Assembly (NCBI GenBank): GCA_046498185.1
Contig: JAWOBE010000219.1
Location: forward strand, 1 to 20,366
DNA from: CAYXDR01 sp046498185
GTDB taxonomy: Bacteria; Desulfobacterota; DSM-4660; Desulfatiglandales; Desulfatiglandaceae
Reading direction: 5' to 3'
Length of the DNA stretch: 20,366 nt
A program made the position numbers and the translations under genes. This document shows positions 12,366 to 20,366 of the stretch, piece after piece. The stretch's first letter is position 1; every line of letters starts with the position of its first letter. Below the pieces are notes generated by a model. It was not told the DNA's origin. It did not search any database and was given only the letters and a program-made list of their open reading frames with translations.

Positions 12366-13370
12366 TCATCCTTCTGCGGAGGCCATATACAGGGCCAAAT
12401 CCACCAACCGGTTCGAATAACCGAATTCGTTATCGTACCACGAAAGCACTTTCACCAAATCGCCCACCACCATCGTGGAGGGAGCATCGTAAATCGAAGA
12501 AGCCCTCGTGCCGTTAAAATCACATGAAACCAAAGGCTTGTCGCTGTATACCAGTATACCCTTGAGCGCGCCTTCCGAAGCTTTCTTGAAGGCTGCATTA
12601 ACCGCATCCGGGCTTGCAGGGTGGCTCAACTGCGCAACCAGGTCTACTATGGACACATTCGGAGTGGGCACCCGCAACGCCATTCCATTCAACTTGCCTT
12701 TAAGCGCAGGAAGGACGAGGGACACAGCACGAGCGGCACCCGTGGTGGTCGGAATCATCGAAACGGCGGCTGCACGCGCCCGCCTCAAATCTTTGTGCGG
12801 AGCATCATGGAGCCTCTGATCCCCGGTGTAGGAATGGGTCGTAGTCATCAGCCCCTTTTCGATTCCGAACTCATCCATCAAAACTTTGCAAACCGGCGCC
12901 AGGCAATTTGTTGTACAGGAAGCATTTGAAATTATATCATGAGCCGCCGGATCATAATCCGCATGGTTCACCCCCATCACCACAGTCAAATCAGGTTCTT
13001 TTCCTGGAGCCGAGATGATCACCTTTTTTGCACCGGCTTTCAAATGGGCCGATGCAGATTCTTTGTCCCTGAAAAGGCCGGTGCATTCCAACACGGTGTG
13101 CACCCCGAGATCCTTCCATGGAAGCTTTTCCGGGGATTTTTCTGCGAAAACAGGTATTTTTTTACCGTTTACCAGGATAGCCCCTTCGCTGTGCCCTATC
13201 TCGGCATTCATCACTCCGTGCACCGAGTCGTATTTAAGCAAATGGGCCAAGGTTTCCGCATCGGTAAGATCGTTTATGGCAACGAAATCAATCGCATCAT
13301 TTTCAAAACCCGCCCTGAAAACCATCCGTCCGATTCGTCCGAAGCCATTTATCGCAACTTTCAAAGACAT
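12366..13370 (-). CDS. gap: glyceraldehyde-3-phosphate dehydrogenase, type I
   Basis: Predicted 334-residue tetrameric cytosolic enzyme that oxidises glyceraldehyde 3-phosphate with phosphate and NAD. The Rossmann motif INGFGRIGR is at residues 7-15, Asp34 (AINDLTD) after the second strand favours NAD over NADP, the active-site motif SNASCTTNC holds Cys152, and His179 lies in THSYTGDQ. The C-terminal WYDNEFGYSNR is the family signature. A GGAGGTGG site precedes the ATG. There are 102 bp to the upstream gene, so gap-tpiA may have its own promoter in that spacer, though none is clear. Confidence 0.97.
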   Translation of the reverse strand: MSLKVAINGFGRIGRMVFRAGFENDAIDFVAINDLTDAETLAHLLKYDSVHGVMNAEIGHSEGAILVNGKKIPVFAEKSPEKLPWKDLGVHTVLECTGLFRDKESASAHLKAGAKKVIISAPGKEPDLTVVMGVNHADYDPAAHDIISNASCTTNCLAPVCKVLMDEFGIEKGLMTTTHSYTGDQRLHDAPHKDLRRARAAAVSMIPTTTGAARAVSLVLPALKGKLNGMALRVPTPNVSIVDLVAQLSHPASPDAVNAAFKKASEGALKGILVYSDKPLVSCDFNGTRASSIYDAPSTMVVGDLVKVLSWYDNEFGYSNRLVDLALYMASAEG

Positions 13371-13472
13371 AATCCACCTCCATCATTTGATATCAAAAAA
13401 GTTCACCGCTCGAGACTCTAAACCGGCATTTCCATGTTTTGATTACCCCTGGATCCGTCCTTTTGACATCGC

Positions 13473-13988
13473 TCAGGCATGCAATGACAAGGCATCGGGC
13501 CGGTTCAAAGATTCTCGATAACCGCCTGCTGAGTTCAAATAAAGAGACATTAAAACAGCGTCTTCCCCTGTATCGTTATAATAACCAGGCCGAATTCCAT
13601 CTTTAATGAATCCCGCCCCCCTGTAAAGAGCAAGAGCCGCAGAATTGGAAGGCCTGACTTCAAGCCATATGCGATCAACCGAAGTGTTTTCGCCAAGTTC
13701 AATCACCCGGCCCAGCAGGTACTTTCCTATCCCCATGCCTCTTTTTTCCGGCGCCACCGCTATATTCAATAGATGGATGTTACCGACGACGATCCAGAAA
13801 CATGTAAAACCGACAAAAACTTCTCCATCAAGCGCACCCCAAATCCGGGATATGGGGTTAAGAAGCTCATTTTTGAAAGAATTAACCGGCCACGGTGAAA
13901 CAAAAGAAAATCTCTCGATATATATAAGCCTTTTTCGGAACAAAGGAAAATTATCCATCGTAATAATTTGAAGGCTTAAGTCCGTCAC
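13473..13988 (-). CDS. GNAT acetyltransferase, RimI-like
   Basis: Predicted 171-residue cytosolic GNAT enzyme. The acetyl-CoA-binding motif A is VAPEKRGMGIGKYLL (about 107-121), preceded by the LLNIAV strand, and motif B is EVRPSNSAALALYRGAGF, all as in RimI, which acetylates the N terminus of ribosomal protein S18. The target here is inferred. The start is GTG at 13988, overlapping the stop of the preceding PTS gene (GTGA) with GGGAG at good spacing; an ATG at 13958 is the alternative. It is the last gene of the rpoN-hpf-ptsN-EIIA run. Confidence 0.85.
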   Translation of the reverse strand: MTDLSLQIITMDNFPLFRKRLIYIERFSFVSPWPVNSFKNELLNPISRIWGALDGEVFVGFTCFWIVVGNIHLLNIAVAPEKRGMGIGKYLLGRVIELGENTSVDRIWLEVRPSNSAALALYRGAGFIKDGIRPGYYNDTGEDAVLMSLYLNSAGGYRESLNRPDALSLHA

Positions 13989-14389
13989 TTTATCATACTC
14001 CCGGCAAGTGTTATACTTCGCCTGCCCTCACATTCAGCTCGCTCCCCCAGCTCTTTTAGAGAAAGACTGTCGCGCCACTGAACCGCGCAAATGACCATAG
14101 GAAGATTTACTCCAGTCAGCACCTCAACCCTCTCGTCGTTCAAAAACGAAAGGCTGAGGTTTGAAGGGGTGCCTCCGAACATATCGGTAAGCACCAGCAC
14201 CCCGTCCCCCTGGTCGAGGGAATCTACTTTTTCAGCGATTGTCTTGAGCAGCCCCTCGCTCTCGCTGATCTGACTTATCGCCATGAAATCGGAGTGTTCG
14301 ATCCGGCCGAGAATCAATTCGGCGGCCGAAATCAACTCCTTACCGAGGTTGCAGTGACAAATAATCAGAATTCCCACCATCACATCCAT
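13985..14389 (-). CDS. PTS mannose-type EIIA domain protein
   Basis: Predicted 134-residue single-domain EIIA of the mannose/fructose (PTS-EIIA-man) class. The phosphorylatable His is His12 in IICHCNLGKEL, and LTDMFGGTPSN and GVNLPMV are the family landmarks. No EIIB, EIIC or EIID gene is in the window, and it follows ptsN by 14 bp, so it is more likely part of a regulatory phosphorelay than a sugar transporter; this arrangement is usual in deltaproteobacteria. The start may be the ATG at 14380, which has better spacing to GGGGG than the ATG at 14389. Confidence 0.88.
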   Translation of the reverse strand: MDVMVGILIICHCNLGKELISAAELILGRIEHSDFMAISQISESEGLLKTIAEKVDSLDQGDGVLVLTDMFGGTPSNLSLSFLNDERVEVLTGVNLPMVICAVQWRDSLSLKELGERAECEGRRSITLAGSMIK

Positions 14390-14403
14390 CCCCCGGATAA
14401 AAT

Positions 14404-14865
14404 TCAGCCTTCCTCGTCCGCGTCGACGATAGCCCGATAAAGGTCAGACCGGGAGGAAAATTCCATCAGTCTGCGCCGCAACGAACTGTTTTTCAAGATC
14501 CTGGCTATTCTCGCAAGAGTCTGAAGATGAACGCCCGAGGAATTCTCCGGAGCAACCAGCAAAAAAAACAAATAAGTAGGTTTCCCGTCCATCGAGTCAA
14601 AATCAACATCCTTGTCACTCTTTGCGAAACATACGATCGGATGGGTCAACCCGCTCAGCTTCCCATGCGGGATCGCCACCCCATCCCCGATTCCGGTGGT
14701 TCCGAGACGTTCGCGTTGTACCAGAACCTTGACCAGATCATCCTTGTCGATCGAAGAATCGCTGGAGGCGGCTGCCGCCGCCAGCTCTTCGAGGACGCCG
14801 TTTTTATCCTCGGCCTCAAGCCTTGGAACGATATTCTTTTCTTCGAAAAACTCACTCAGTTTCAT
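14404..14865 (-). CDS. ptsN: PTS IIA-like nitrogen-regulatory protein PtsN
   Basis: Predicted 153-residue cytosolic EIIA(Ntr) protein. The active His67 lies in GIGDGVAIPHGKL (57-69), following the RERLGTTG segment (51-58), and LLVAPENSSGVHLQTLARI, split here as VAPEN and HLQTLARI, completes the EIIA-fru/Ntr fold. It receives phosphate from the PtsP/NPr relay and modulates nitrogen, potassium or sigma-54-linked processes. It follows hpf by 28 bp, the classical rpoN-hpf-ptsN order; the rapZ and npr genes found in enterobacteria are not here. Confidence 0.94.
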   Translation of the reverse strand: MKLSEFFEEKNIVPRLEAEDKNGVLEELAAAAASSDSSIDKDDLVKVLVQRERLGTTGIGDGVAIPHGKLSGLTHPIVCFAKSDKDVDFDSMDGKPTYLFFLLVAPENSSGVHLQTLARIARILKNSSLRRRLMEFSSRSDLYRAIVDADEEG

Positions 14866-14893
14866 TGTTCGATTCCGTATCCGCCTCCCGATG

Positions 14894-15421
14894 TTAAGCG
14901 GCAGGCTCGATCAAACCCATGTTTCGATCCGAGCGCTTGTAAATCACATTGATTTCATTTGACTTGGCGTTTCTGAAAACCAGAAAACCCTTTTTCGAAA
15001 GAGACAACTGCATCGCCGCCTCCTCCGGGTCCATAGGTTTTGCGTCCAACCGTTCGCTTTCGATGACGATTTCTTCCGAACCCTGCTCCACAGCAGGCTC
15101 ACCCTCCGCCTCCACAATTTTATCCGCTTCAGGCCTGTGGTCCCTTATCTTCGAAAGGTGCCGCTTAAGCTGCACTTCAATTTTGTCCATCACCTGGTCG
15201 ATCGCCGAATACATATCTCCGGTTTCCTCGAAAGCTTTGATCCGTGTGCCGTTGACATCGAGGGTCACATCGGCCTGATGACGAAATTTTTCCACCCCCA
15301 GGACCACATGGGCCTCAGCGGGGGTATCAAGATATTTATCCAATTTCCCGACTTTCTCTTCTGCATAATTCTTAAGACTTTCGATCGATTCGGTCCGCCT
15401 GAAAGTGACTGCTATATCCAT
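14894..15421 (-). CDS. hpf: long-form ribosome hibernation promoting factor
   Basis: Predicted 175-residue protein. The N-terminal S30AE/HPF domain (1-105: MDIAVTFRRTES, KFRHQADVTLDVNG, YSAIDQVMDKIEVQLKRH) binds the decoding region of the 30S subunit, and a C-terminal domain (about 115-175, containing KPMDPEEAAMQLSLSKKGF and FRNAKSNEINVIYKR) dimerises the factor to make 100S ribosomes. The long form alone suffices for ribosome dimers, unlike the short E. coli HPF. A GGAGGT site precedes the ATG at 15421; rpoN ends 44 bp upstream. Confidence 0.94.
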   Translation of the reverse strand: MDIAVTFRRTESIESLKNYAEEKVGKLDKYLDTPAEAHVVLGVEKFRHQADVTLDVNGTRIKAFEETGDMYSAIDQVMDKIEVQLKRHLSKIRDHRPEADKIVEAEGEPAVEQGSEEIVIESERLDAKPMDPEEAAMQLSLSKKGFLVFRNAKSNEINVIYKRSDRNMGLIEPAA

Positions 15422-15465
15422 TTTTTACCTCCGGCAAATTCATCAAATTCCACGTTTAAAGCGAT

Positions 15466-16911
15466 TCAAAAAAGCATTTTACGCTTTCTCGATGGAAGTA
15501 TTCCCATAGCTTCGCGGTATTTTGCAACAGTCCGCCTAGCCACGTTAATATTTTTCCCGATGAGCATCTCCGCGATTTCTTGATCGCTCCGCGGATTCGA
15601 CTTTTCTTCCGCTTTAATGATGTTGCGTATATGTTCCTTAACACTCTCCGAGGCGAACGAATCGCCGTCGAAGCTTCTGATGGAGCTGTTAAAAAAGTAT
15701 TTTAATTCAAAAAGCCCCTGGGGAGTGTGTACATACTTGTTGGTCGTGACCCTGCTGACAGTGGACTCATGCATCCCTATATCTTCAGCCACATCACGGA
15801 GCACCATAGGTTTGAGTTCCGTGATACCTTTATCGAAAAAATTCCGTTGGAATTTCACTATACTCTCGGTTACCTTGTAAATTGTCCGCTGTCGCTGATG
15901 AATACTTTTTATGAGCCATGCCGCGGACTTCAACTTTTCCTGGATATAAGACTTGGCATTCTCGGGGATCTTTTTTCCTTCCCGTAAAACCTCCTTGTAG
16001 TAAGAGCTTACACGAAGCTTCGGAAGGCCGTCCTCATTTTGCAGGATTTCATAGTCATCCCCTATTTTGATAACGTAAATGTCCGGCGTTATGTAGATCG
16101 TCTCCTCGTTCGAATATTGCCTGCCGGGTTTGGGGTCTAAACCCTGGATCACCCCAACCGCCGCAAAAACCTCTTCCAGACTGATGCCGAGCTTTTTTGC
16201 AATGCGTTCATGCTTCCTGTTTTCCAGGTCGACCAGGTGGTTCTCTACGATCTTTTCGACAACAGTACCACCCAAACCCTGGAATCTTGCCTGGATCAAC
16301 AGGCATTCCCTCATATCATCCGCGGCTACCCCGACCGGATCAAATTTCTGTATCGTCTCCAGGACCGTCGCGACTTCTTCCATGGAACAATCGGCATCAC
16401 GAATTATCTCATCCCAAGTCGCGTCGATGTAGCCGTCTTCATTAAGATTTTCTATGATACAAACCCCGATTTCACGTTGAAAGTCGGTCAGATTGCTCAT
16501 ATTGAGCTGCCAAAGCAAATGAGAGTACAGGTTACCCTGGGAACCGGTCAGGTTCTCGACGCCGAGGGACTCCTTCTCCTCATGAGGATATGGAGCCTTG
16601 GTCGTGCTGTACTCGGAAAGATAGGAATCCCAATCCACATCTTCCCTTGCCCGTTCCTCAACCTTCACTTCCTTGACTTCAGAAGCCGGAGATGAAACCT
16701 GCTCATAATCTCCGGTTTCAAGCCCGGTACCATCCTCCTCCGAATCGCCCGAGGTCTGCTCCTCAAGAGCCGGATTAACCTCCATCTCCTCATAAATCGT
16801 ATCGAGCAGCTCGAGCCGCGAGAGCTGCAGCAATTTTATGGCCTGCTGCAGCTGCGGTGTCATAATCAGCTGCTGTGTTAAATTAAGAGACTGCCGTAAC
16901 TCTAATCCCAT
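15466..16911 (-). CDS. rpoN: RNA polymerase sigma-54 factor
   Basis: Predicted 481-residue sigma factor for enhancer-dependent promoters. The N-terminal glutamine/leucine-rich region I (LRQSLNLTQQLIMTPQLQQA) contacts activators, an acidic region II follows (about 55-110), then the core-binding region, the helix-turn-helix (DIGMHESTVSRVTTNKYV) and the RpoN box ARRTVAKYRE close to the C terminus that reads the -24 element. Length is normal. The ATG at 16911 lacks an obvious ribosome site and lies 32 bp after lptB; translation may be coupled to upstream genes. No sigma-54 promoter is obvious in this window. Confidence 0.97.
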   Translation of the reverse strand: MGLELRQSLNLTQQLIMTPQLQQAIKLLQLSRLELLDTIYEEMEVNPALEEQTSGDSEEDGTGLETGDYEQVSSPASEVKEVKVEERAREDVDWDSYLSEYSTTKAPYPHEEKESLGVENLTGSQGNLYSHLLWQLNMSNLTDFQREIGVCIIENLNEDGYIDATWDEIIRDADCSMEEVATVLETIQKFDPVGVAADDMRECLLIQARFQGLGGTVVEKIVENHLVDLENRKHERIAKKLGISLEEVFAAVGVIQGLDPKPGRQYSNEETIYITPDIYVIKIGDDYEILQNEDGLPKLRVSSYYKEVLREGKKIPENAKSYIQEKLKSAAWLIKSIHQRQRTIYKVTESIVKFQRNFFDKGITELKPMVLRDVAEDIGMHESTVSRVTTNKYVHTPQGLFELKYFFNSSIRSFDGDSFASESVKEHIRNIIKAEEKSNPRSDQEIAEMLIGKNINVARRTVAKYREAMGILPSRKRKMLF

Positions 16912-16943
16912 AGTAGATTGCCGGATGCGCGCCAGCGCTGAAA

Positions 16944-17672
16944 TTACATATTGAAATTTTCTCCCAAATAAACACTCTGAACAACCCTGCTCTTTACGAT
17001 ATCTCCTGGAAGTCCCTGTTCGATGATCCGGCCACCGCCCACTATATAGGCATAATCACAAACGTTCAACGTCTCGCGGACATTGTGATCGGAAATAACG
17101 ATTCCGAGCCCTCTCGACTTGAGCTGCCTGATGATGTTCTGTATATCGATGATAGCCAGTGGATCAATGCCGGCGAACGGTTCGTCGAGCAGCATGAATC
17201 GAGGCTCCGTCACAAGCGCCCTGGTAATCTCCAGCCTCCGACGCTCCCCGCCTGAAAGGGATGTGGCCTTCTGCCCGGCCAGGTGAGAAATGTTGAGCTC
17301 AGCCAATAGACGGTTCAAGCGTACCCTGCGCTCCCCCGCTGATAAATCGAGTGTCTCCAGAACCGCCAGCAGGTTTTCTTCCACGGTCAGCTTCCGGAAC
17401 ACCGATGGCTCCTGGGCGAGGTAATTTATTCCCTTCCTGGCCCTTAAATACATCGGAGTTGAAGAGATGTCTTCACCGTCCAGAAGCACGTTCCCGGATT
17501 CGGGTCGTGCAAGCCCCACCACCATGTAAAAAGTAGTGGTTTTCCCGGCCCCGTTGGGCCCCAGCAAGCCTATAATCTGCTGCCTCGCGACTTCAATGCT
17601 TACGCCGTCCACCACCCGCCTACCGCCGTAAACCTTCACCAGATCGACGGCCTGAAGTAAGTCTCTGGCCAT
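16944..17672 (-). CDS. lptB: LPS export ABC transporter ATP-binding protein LptB
   Basis: Predicted 242-residue cytoplasmic ATPase that powers LptB2FGC to extract LPS from the inner membrane. Walker A GPNGAGKTT, Q-loop YLAQEPSVF, signature LSGGERRRLE, Walker B FMLLDEPFAGIDP and the switch ISDHNVRETL are all present. YLAQEPSVFRKLTVEENL is typical of LptB. The start is taken as the ATG at 17672, 4 bp after the lptA stop; the GTG at 17687 would overlap lptA and its own ribosome site. lptF and lptG are not in the window. Confidence 0.95.
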   Translation of the reverse strand: MARDLLQAVDLVKVYGGRRVVDGVSIEVARQQIIGLLGPNGAGKTTTFYMVVGLARPESGNVLLDGEDISSTPMYLRARKGINYLAQEPSVFRKLTVEENLLAVLETLDLSAGERRVRLNRLLAELNISHLAGQKATSLSGGERRRLEITRALVTEPRFMLLDEPFAGIDPLAIIDIQNIIRQLKSRGLGIVISDHNVRETLNVCDYAYIVGGGRIIEQGLPGDIVKSRVVQSVYLGENFNM

Positions 17673-17676
17673 GACC

Positions 17677-18213
17677 CTATTTATCACCTTCCCCGGAGAA
17701 AATAACGGCCTTAACCTTACCGCCTGCGGAACTCTCGGCTACGCTTCTGTTTTCCTTGATATAGAAAATGATGCGGTCCCCTTGTACATAATCCTTTCCC
17801 TGCCGAACCACGGGGTTCCCAGTCAAAACCATTTTTTCTTCGTCCTGATGATAAACCGCCGTTTCCGCCGTAGCCACGCCGCCGAGAGCGCGAGTTATGG
17901 TTACATCACCCGTGCTGACAATCTTTTCGACATGATATGAAGTATCCGATGTTCCTCCTTCAGGCGCTTCTGCGTAATACACCGTCATCTCACGGCACTC
18001 GATGACCATTTCGTCGTTTTCAGCCCTCACCTCTCCGGAAAAAGTCACGACATTGGAATTGTGATCCACGCTGAGCGTAAGGGAATTTATAATCGTTGCA
18101 CCGGCGCCTTTAGTGACCGCCTTTTCGGCTGCTATGGCATGGAAACCGGCGCTTAAAAACAGAGCAGCCAAACAAAACACCACGAAGAAAAACACCACCC
18201 GATACCGGATCAT
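17677..18213 (-). CDS. lptA: LPS transport periplasmic protein LptA
   Basis: Predicted 178-residue exported protein. Signal peptide residues 1-29 (basic start, hydrophobic VVFFFVVFCLAALFLSAGF) are followed by the OstA/LptA beta-jellyroll: VDHNSNVVTFSGEVRAEND, MTVYYAE, VSTGDVTITRALGGVATAET and VLTGNPVVRQGKDYVQGDR. It bridges the periplasm and carries LPS from LptC to LptD. Its start overlaps the end of lptC by four bases (ATGA), and lptB follows immediately; the trio is a conserved operon. Confidence 0.9.
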   Translation of the reverse strand: MIRYRVVFFFVVFCLAALFLSAGFHAIAAEKAVTKGAGATIINSLTLSVDHNSNVVTFSGEVRAENDEMVIECREMTVYYAEAPEGGTSDTSYHVEKIVSTGDVTITRALGGVATAETAVYHQDEEKMVLTGNPVVRQGKDYVQGDRIIFYIKENRSVAESSAGGKVKAVIFSGEGDK

Positions 18214-18782
18214 TCTCCAACCACCTTGTCATTTATAGTCGTGGTAACCCGGGAATGCACATCAAGCGTTTCCTTGTACAAATCAATGAACAATCCTGTT
18301 CCCTCCACCGAAAAAAAAGGCCCGGTTATTGTAACAGGTAACTCCGTCGAAACCGTGCGCTTTTTTTCATCAAGAATCAAACGATCCGAAAAAATGCTGT
18401 ATCCTTCGTCGGTCTCGGCGCTTACATTTCCGATAAGGGTTATAAGACCGGTGGGCCTGTCATATTCACCCCGACTCCCATTGACCTTTATAACCGGTCG
18501 TGCCTCTGGTTCCACAACAAGATCAAAATCTTTAAAAACCATAAAATTCTTATCTTCTGAGAAGGTCACCTCACCCGCATCCAGAACCCATCGCAGTCCT
18601 TTATCGGGGTCTTCGTGAGTATAATGAACCCGGTTCAACCTGAGCCCTTCTCCAGGAACAAATCCGCTGATCAGGGCACGTGTTCCATCCCCCGTCAGCG
18701 AATGAAGGAAGAAGAAACCGGCCACAACAATAACTATCGCCACACCAATAAGTGGCCAATGTCTCCTAAAAAATAATTTCAT
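18210..18782 (-). CDS. lptC: LPS export protein LptC
   Basis: Predicted 190-residue bitopic inner-membrane protein with one N-terminal anchor (residues 9-29) and a periplasmic beta-jellyroll of the LptC family: WVLDAGEVTFSEDKNF, GSRGEYDRPTGLITLIGNV and EGYSIFSDRLILDEKKRTVS. The N-terminal SYTF-like order and length fit LptC. It docks LptB2FG and passes LPS to LptA. It starts 44 bp after kdsC and overlaps lptA, supporting co-transcription of Kdo synthesis and LPS transport genes. Confidence 0.88.
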   Translation of the reverse strand: MKLFFRRHWPLIGVAIVIVVAGFFFLHSLTGDGTRALISGFVPGEGLRLNRVHYTHEDPDKGLRWVLDAGEVTFSEDKNFMVFKDFDLVVEPEARPVIKVNGSRGEYDRPTGLITLIGNVSAETDEGYSIFSDRLILDEKKRTVSTELPVTITGPFFSVEGTGLFIDLYKETLDVHSRVTTTINDKVVGE

Positions 18783-18826
18783 AAAAACTGCTTTACTATA
18801 TCAGCGCTTGAAATGACCTGTAAAGT

Positions 18827-19348
18827 CTATTCTTCGCTGAATTCCGATACTATGGAATGCCACATGCCCTTGCATTTCAAAATCCATTCGCACACATCTC
18901 TGACCGCGCCGGATCCTCCCGGTTTATCCAGAACGACGTCCGCCGCTTTTCTGACTTCCTCCACGGCATCGCCGACAGCGAAACTTACGCCCGAAACCGC
19001 AAACATCGCCAAGTCAAGTATATCATCCCCGACAACACACACATCCTCTTTAAGCAAACCCCTCTCGGCCATGAACCTGCGGCAGATCGTTCCCTTGTCA
19101 TAAGATCCCTGGTGAACTTCTTCTATCCCCAACTCCAGCGCACGCCTGCTGGTGGCATCCGAAGACCTGCCGGACACCAACGCCACTTCGACCCCATTAG
19201 CCTGAAGAAGCTTCAACCCCAGGCCGTCCCTTACATTAAAGCGCTTGATTTCGCCGCCTGAACTATCCAAAAAAATGCAGCCGTCGGTGAGAACACCGTC
19301 CACATCGAGCAACAGGAGCTTAATTTTTTCACCACGTTCTTCGAGCAT
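18827..19348 (-). CDS. kdsC: 3-deoxy-D-manno-octulosonate 8-phosphate phosphatase KdsC
   Basis: Predicted 173-residue HAD-superfamily phosphatase that dephosphorylates Kdo-8-phosphate. HAD motif I is LLLDVDGVLTDG with Asp15 and Asp17, motif II is ALVSGRSSD, and motif III is VVGDDILDLAMF. The protein lacks a cap domain, as KdsC does. The ATG at 19348 with AAGGA at seven bases is chosen; a TTG at 19390 would extend it by 14 residues and overlap the kdsA stop. It follows kdsA, the preceding enzyme of the pathway. Confidence 0.93.
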   Translation of the reverse strand: MLEERGEKIKLLLLDVDGVLTDGCIFLDSSGGEIKRFNVRDGLGLKLLQANGVEVALVSGRSSDATSRRALELGIEEVHQGSYDKGTICRRFMAERGLLKEDVCVVGDDILDLAMFAVSGVSFAVGDAVEEVRKAADVVLDKPGGSGAVRDVCEWILKCKGMWHSIVSEFSEE

Positions 19349-19386
19349 GTCACCATCCTTAAAAATCCAATCCTGAACCGATCCGG

Positions 19387-20205
19387 TCAACGAGTCAGTC
19401 CGTGAATTTCTTTGAGCAAACCCACAAGAGCCTGCAAATCTTTCAAAGGCAAAGAGTTTGCACCGTCACACAACGCGGAATCAGGATCAGGGTGGACTTC
19501 AATGAAAACCCCGTCTGCCCCGGCTGCAACCGCGGCCCTGGCGAGACAGCCCACAAATTCCCTCTGCCCGCTGGAGCATCGGTCCGCCCCGCCCGGCAGT
19601 TGCACGCTGTGAGTCGCATCGAATACCACCGGCCAGCCGAATTCTCCCATAACCGCGATCGAACGCATATCCACCACGAGATTATTATACCCGAACGAAG
19701 CGCCACGTTCCGTCAGTATCACGCCTCCAACGCCCGCTGCTGAAACCTTCTCAACAGCATGCTTCATGTCCCAGGGAGATAAAAACTGGCCTTTTTTAAT
19801 GTTGACCGGCTTCCCGGACGCTCCCGCAGCGGTCAAAAGATCAGTTTGGCGGCATAAAAATGCAGGGACCTGAAGGATATCCAGCACGCCGGCCGCTTGC
19901 TCCACCTCATGTGGCCAGTGAACATCCGAAATCACGGGAAGACCCGTTTTCTCCTTTACACCGGCAAGTATTTCGAGCCCCCGTTCCATTCCCGGACCCC
20001 TGTAGGAATGTATCGAAGTCCTATTTGCCTTGTCATACGAAGACTTGAATATAACCGGCACGCGCAGAGTTTCGGACATTTCCTTGAGAGATTCCGCCAC
20101 GGTCAGAGTTAAAGCCTCGTTTTCGATCACGCAAGGGCCGGCAATCAGGAAAAAAGGTCCTCCCCGGTTCAGATCAGCTTCGCCAAGAGTAATAACATGG
20201 TCCAT
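19387..20205 (-). CDS. kdsA: 3-deoxy-8-phosphooctulonate synthase KdsA
   Basis: Predicted 272-residue cytosolic enzyme condensing phosphoenolpyruvate with arabinose 5-phosphate to Kdo-8-phosphate, first committed step of Kdo synthesis. Landmarks are LIAGPCVIEN, FKSSYDKANRTSIHSYRGPG, the GLPVISDVHWP strand, VNIKKGQFLSPWDM and VFDATHSVQLPGG. The Cys in AGPC is at the position of the metal ligand of the Aquifex enzyme (E. coli has Asn), so this is likely the metal-dependent class. GGAGGG stands before the ATG. It opens the visible operon; a terminator for an upstream gene is 60 bp before it. Confidence 0.96.
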   Translation of the reverse strand: MDHVITLGEADLNRGGPFFLIAGPCVIENEALTLTVAESLKEMSETLRVPVIFKSSYDKANRTSIHSYRGPGMERGLEILAGVKEKTGLPVISDVHWPHEVEQAAGVLDILQVPAFLCRQTDLLTAAGASGKPVNIKKGQFLSPWDMKHAVEKVSAAGVGGVILTERGASFGYNNLVVDMRSIAVMGEFGWPVVFDATHSVQLPGGADRCSSGQREFVGCLARAAVAAGADGVFIEVHPDPDSALCDGANSLPLKDLQALVGLLKEIHGLTR

Positions 20206-20266
20206 TCCGGCACCCTCCAGCTAAAGACGGTATTTCCGGATCGAAACTTAGCTCCCTCCGAATATG

Positions 20267-20294
20267 AAAAAAGCAGCGAGCCCGGTGCCGCTGC
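20267..20294 (-). terminator. intrinsic terminator upstream of kdsA
   Basis: On the minus strand GCAGCG and CGCTGC form a 6-bp stem, with a GC/GC pair inside, and TTTTTT follows. It would end a gene lying beyond the right edge of the window, so kdsA likely has its own promoter in the 60 bp between; no clear -10/-35 pair is visible there. A regulatory attenuator is possible. The remaining 20295-20366 shows no gene. Confidence 0.75.
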
Positions 20295-20366
20295 AAATGG
20301 GGCCAGATCTCTACCGATTTTCATTAATTATTAGCCAACACCTTCTCAAAAGTCAAGGAAATGAAT

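Overview
The window reads as chromosomal DNA of a Gram-negative bacterium, most likely a deltaproteobacterium (Desulfobacterota, perhaps Syntrophobacterales-like). The reasons are the conserved cluster kdsA-kdsC-lptC-lptA-lptB-rpoN-hpf-ptsN-EIIA(Man) followed by gap-tpiA-secG, the ACR3/ArsM arsenic genes, and a probable selenocysteine codon. The taxon is inferred from gene order and protein character; there is no rRNA here. Every intact gene lies on the minus strand, so the order of transcription is from high to low coordinates.

Region 1 (about 11.0-20.4 kb) is core genome: Kdo synthesis (kdsA, kdsC), LPS export (lptC, lptA, lptB), sigma-54 (rpoN), hibernation factor (hpf), two PTS-type IIA regulators, a RimI-like acetyltransferase, GAPDH, triose-phosphate isomerase, SecG and an intact tRNA-Leu(GAG). 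Region 2 (about 0.26-1.65 kb) is a glutamate dehydrogenase gene and the strong terminator upstream of it.

Region 3 (about 1.66-11.03 kb) looks like an arsenic island inserted at the 3' end of the tRNA-Leu gene. A 26-nt copy of the tRNA 3' end (one mismatch) lies at the far boundary, 9.4 kb away. Just beyond it is a terminator in the place where one would expect the terminator of the tRNA to be. No integrase is visible, but a decayed hipBA toxin-antitoxin remnant lies beside the tRNA. The island has two transcription units. The upstream one is small thioredoxin - rhodanese - MauE/DoxX-like protein - DUF1573 protein. The downstream one is arsR - arsP-like permease - exported thioredoxin - CcdA - arsC - broken small gene - TauE/SafE permease - ACR3 - arsM - very small ORF. 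Each unit starts with a nearly identical promoter, TTGACA-17-TATATT, and shares a 20-bp operator-like element (16/20 identical), so both are probably controlled by the same ArsR.

Taken together the island encodes arsenate reduction (ArsC), arsenite export (ACR3), methylation (ArsM), a second metalloid/organoarsenical permease, and an unusually large set of cell-envelope thiol-redox proteins (CcdA, thioredoxins, rhodanese, MauE-like, DUF1573). The most notable point is that the DUF1573 gene is interrupted by an in-frame TGA exactly where the family has the first Cys of its CGC motif, with about 160 codons intact downstream. This suggests a selenoprotein with a Sec-Gly-Cys motif in an arsenic-regulated operon. 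Other oddities are arsM sandwiched between two 79-bp copies of the ACR3 3' end and a -1 frameshifted small gene between arsC and the TauE permease.
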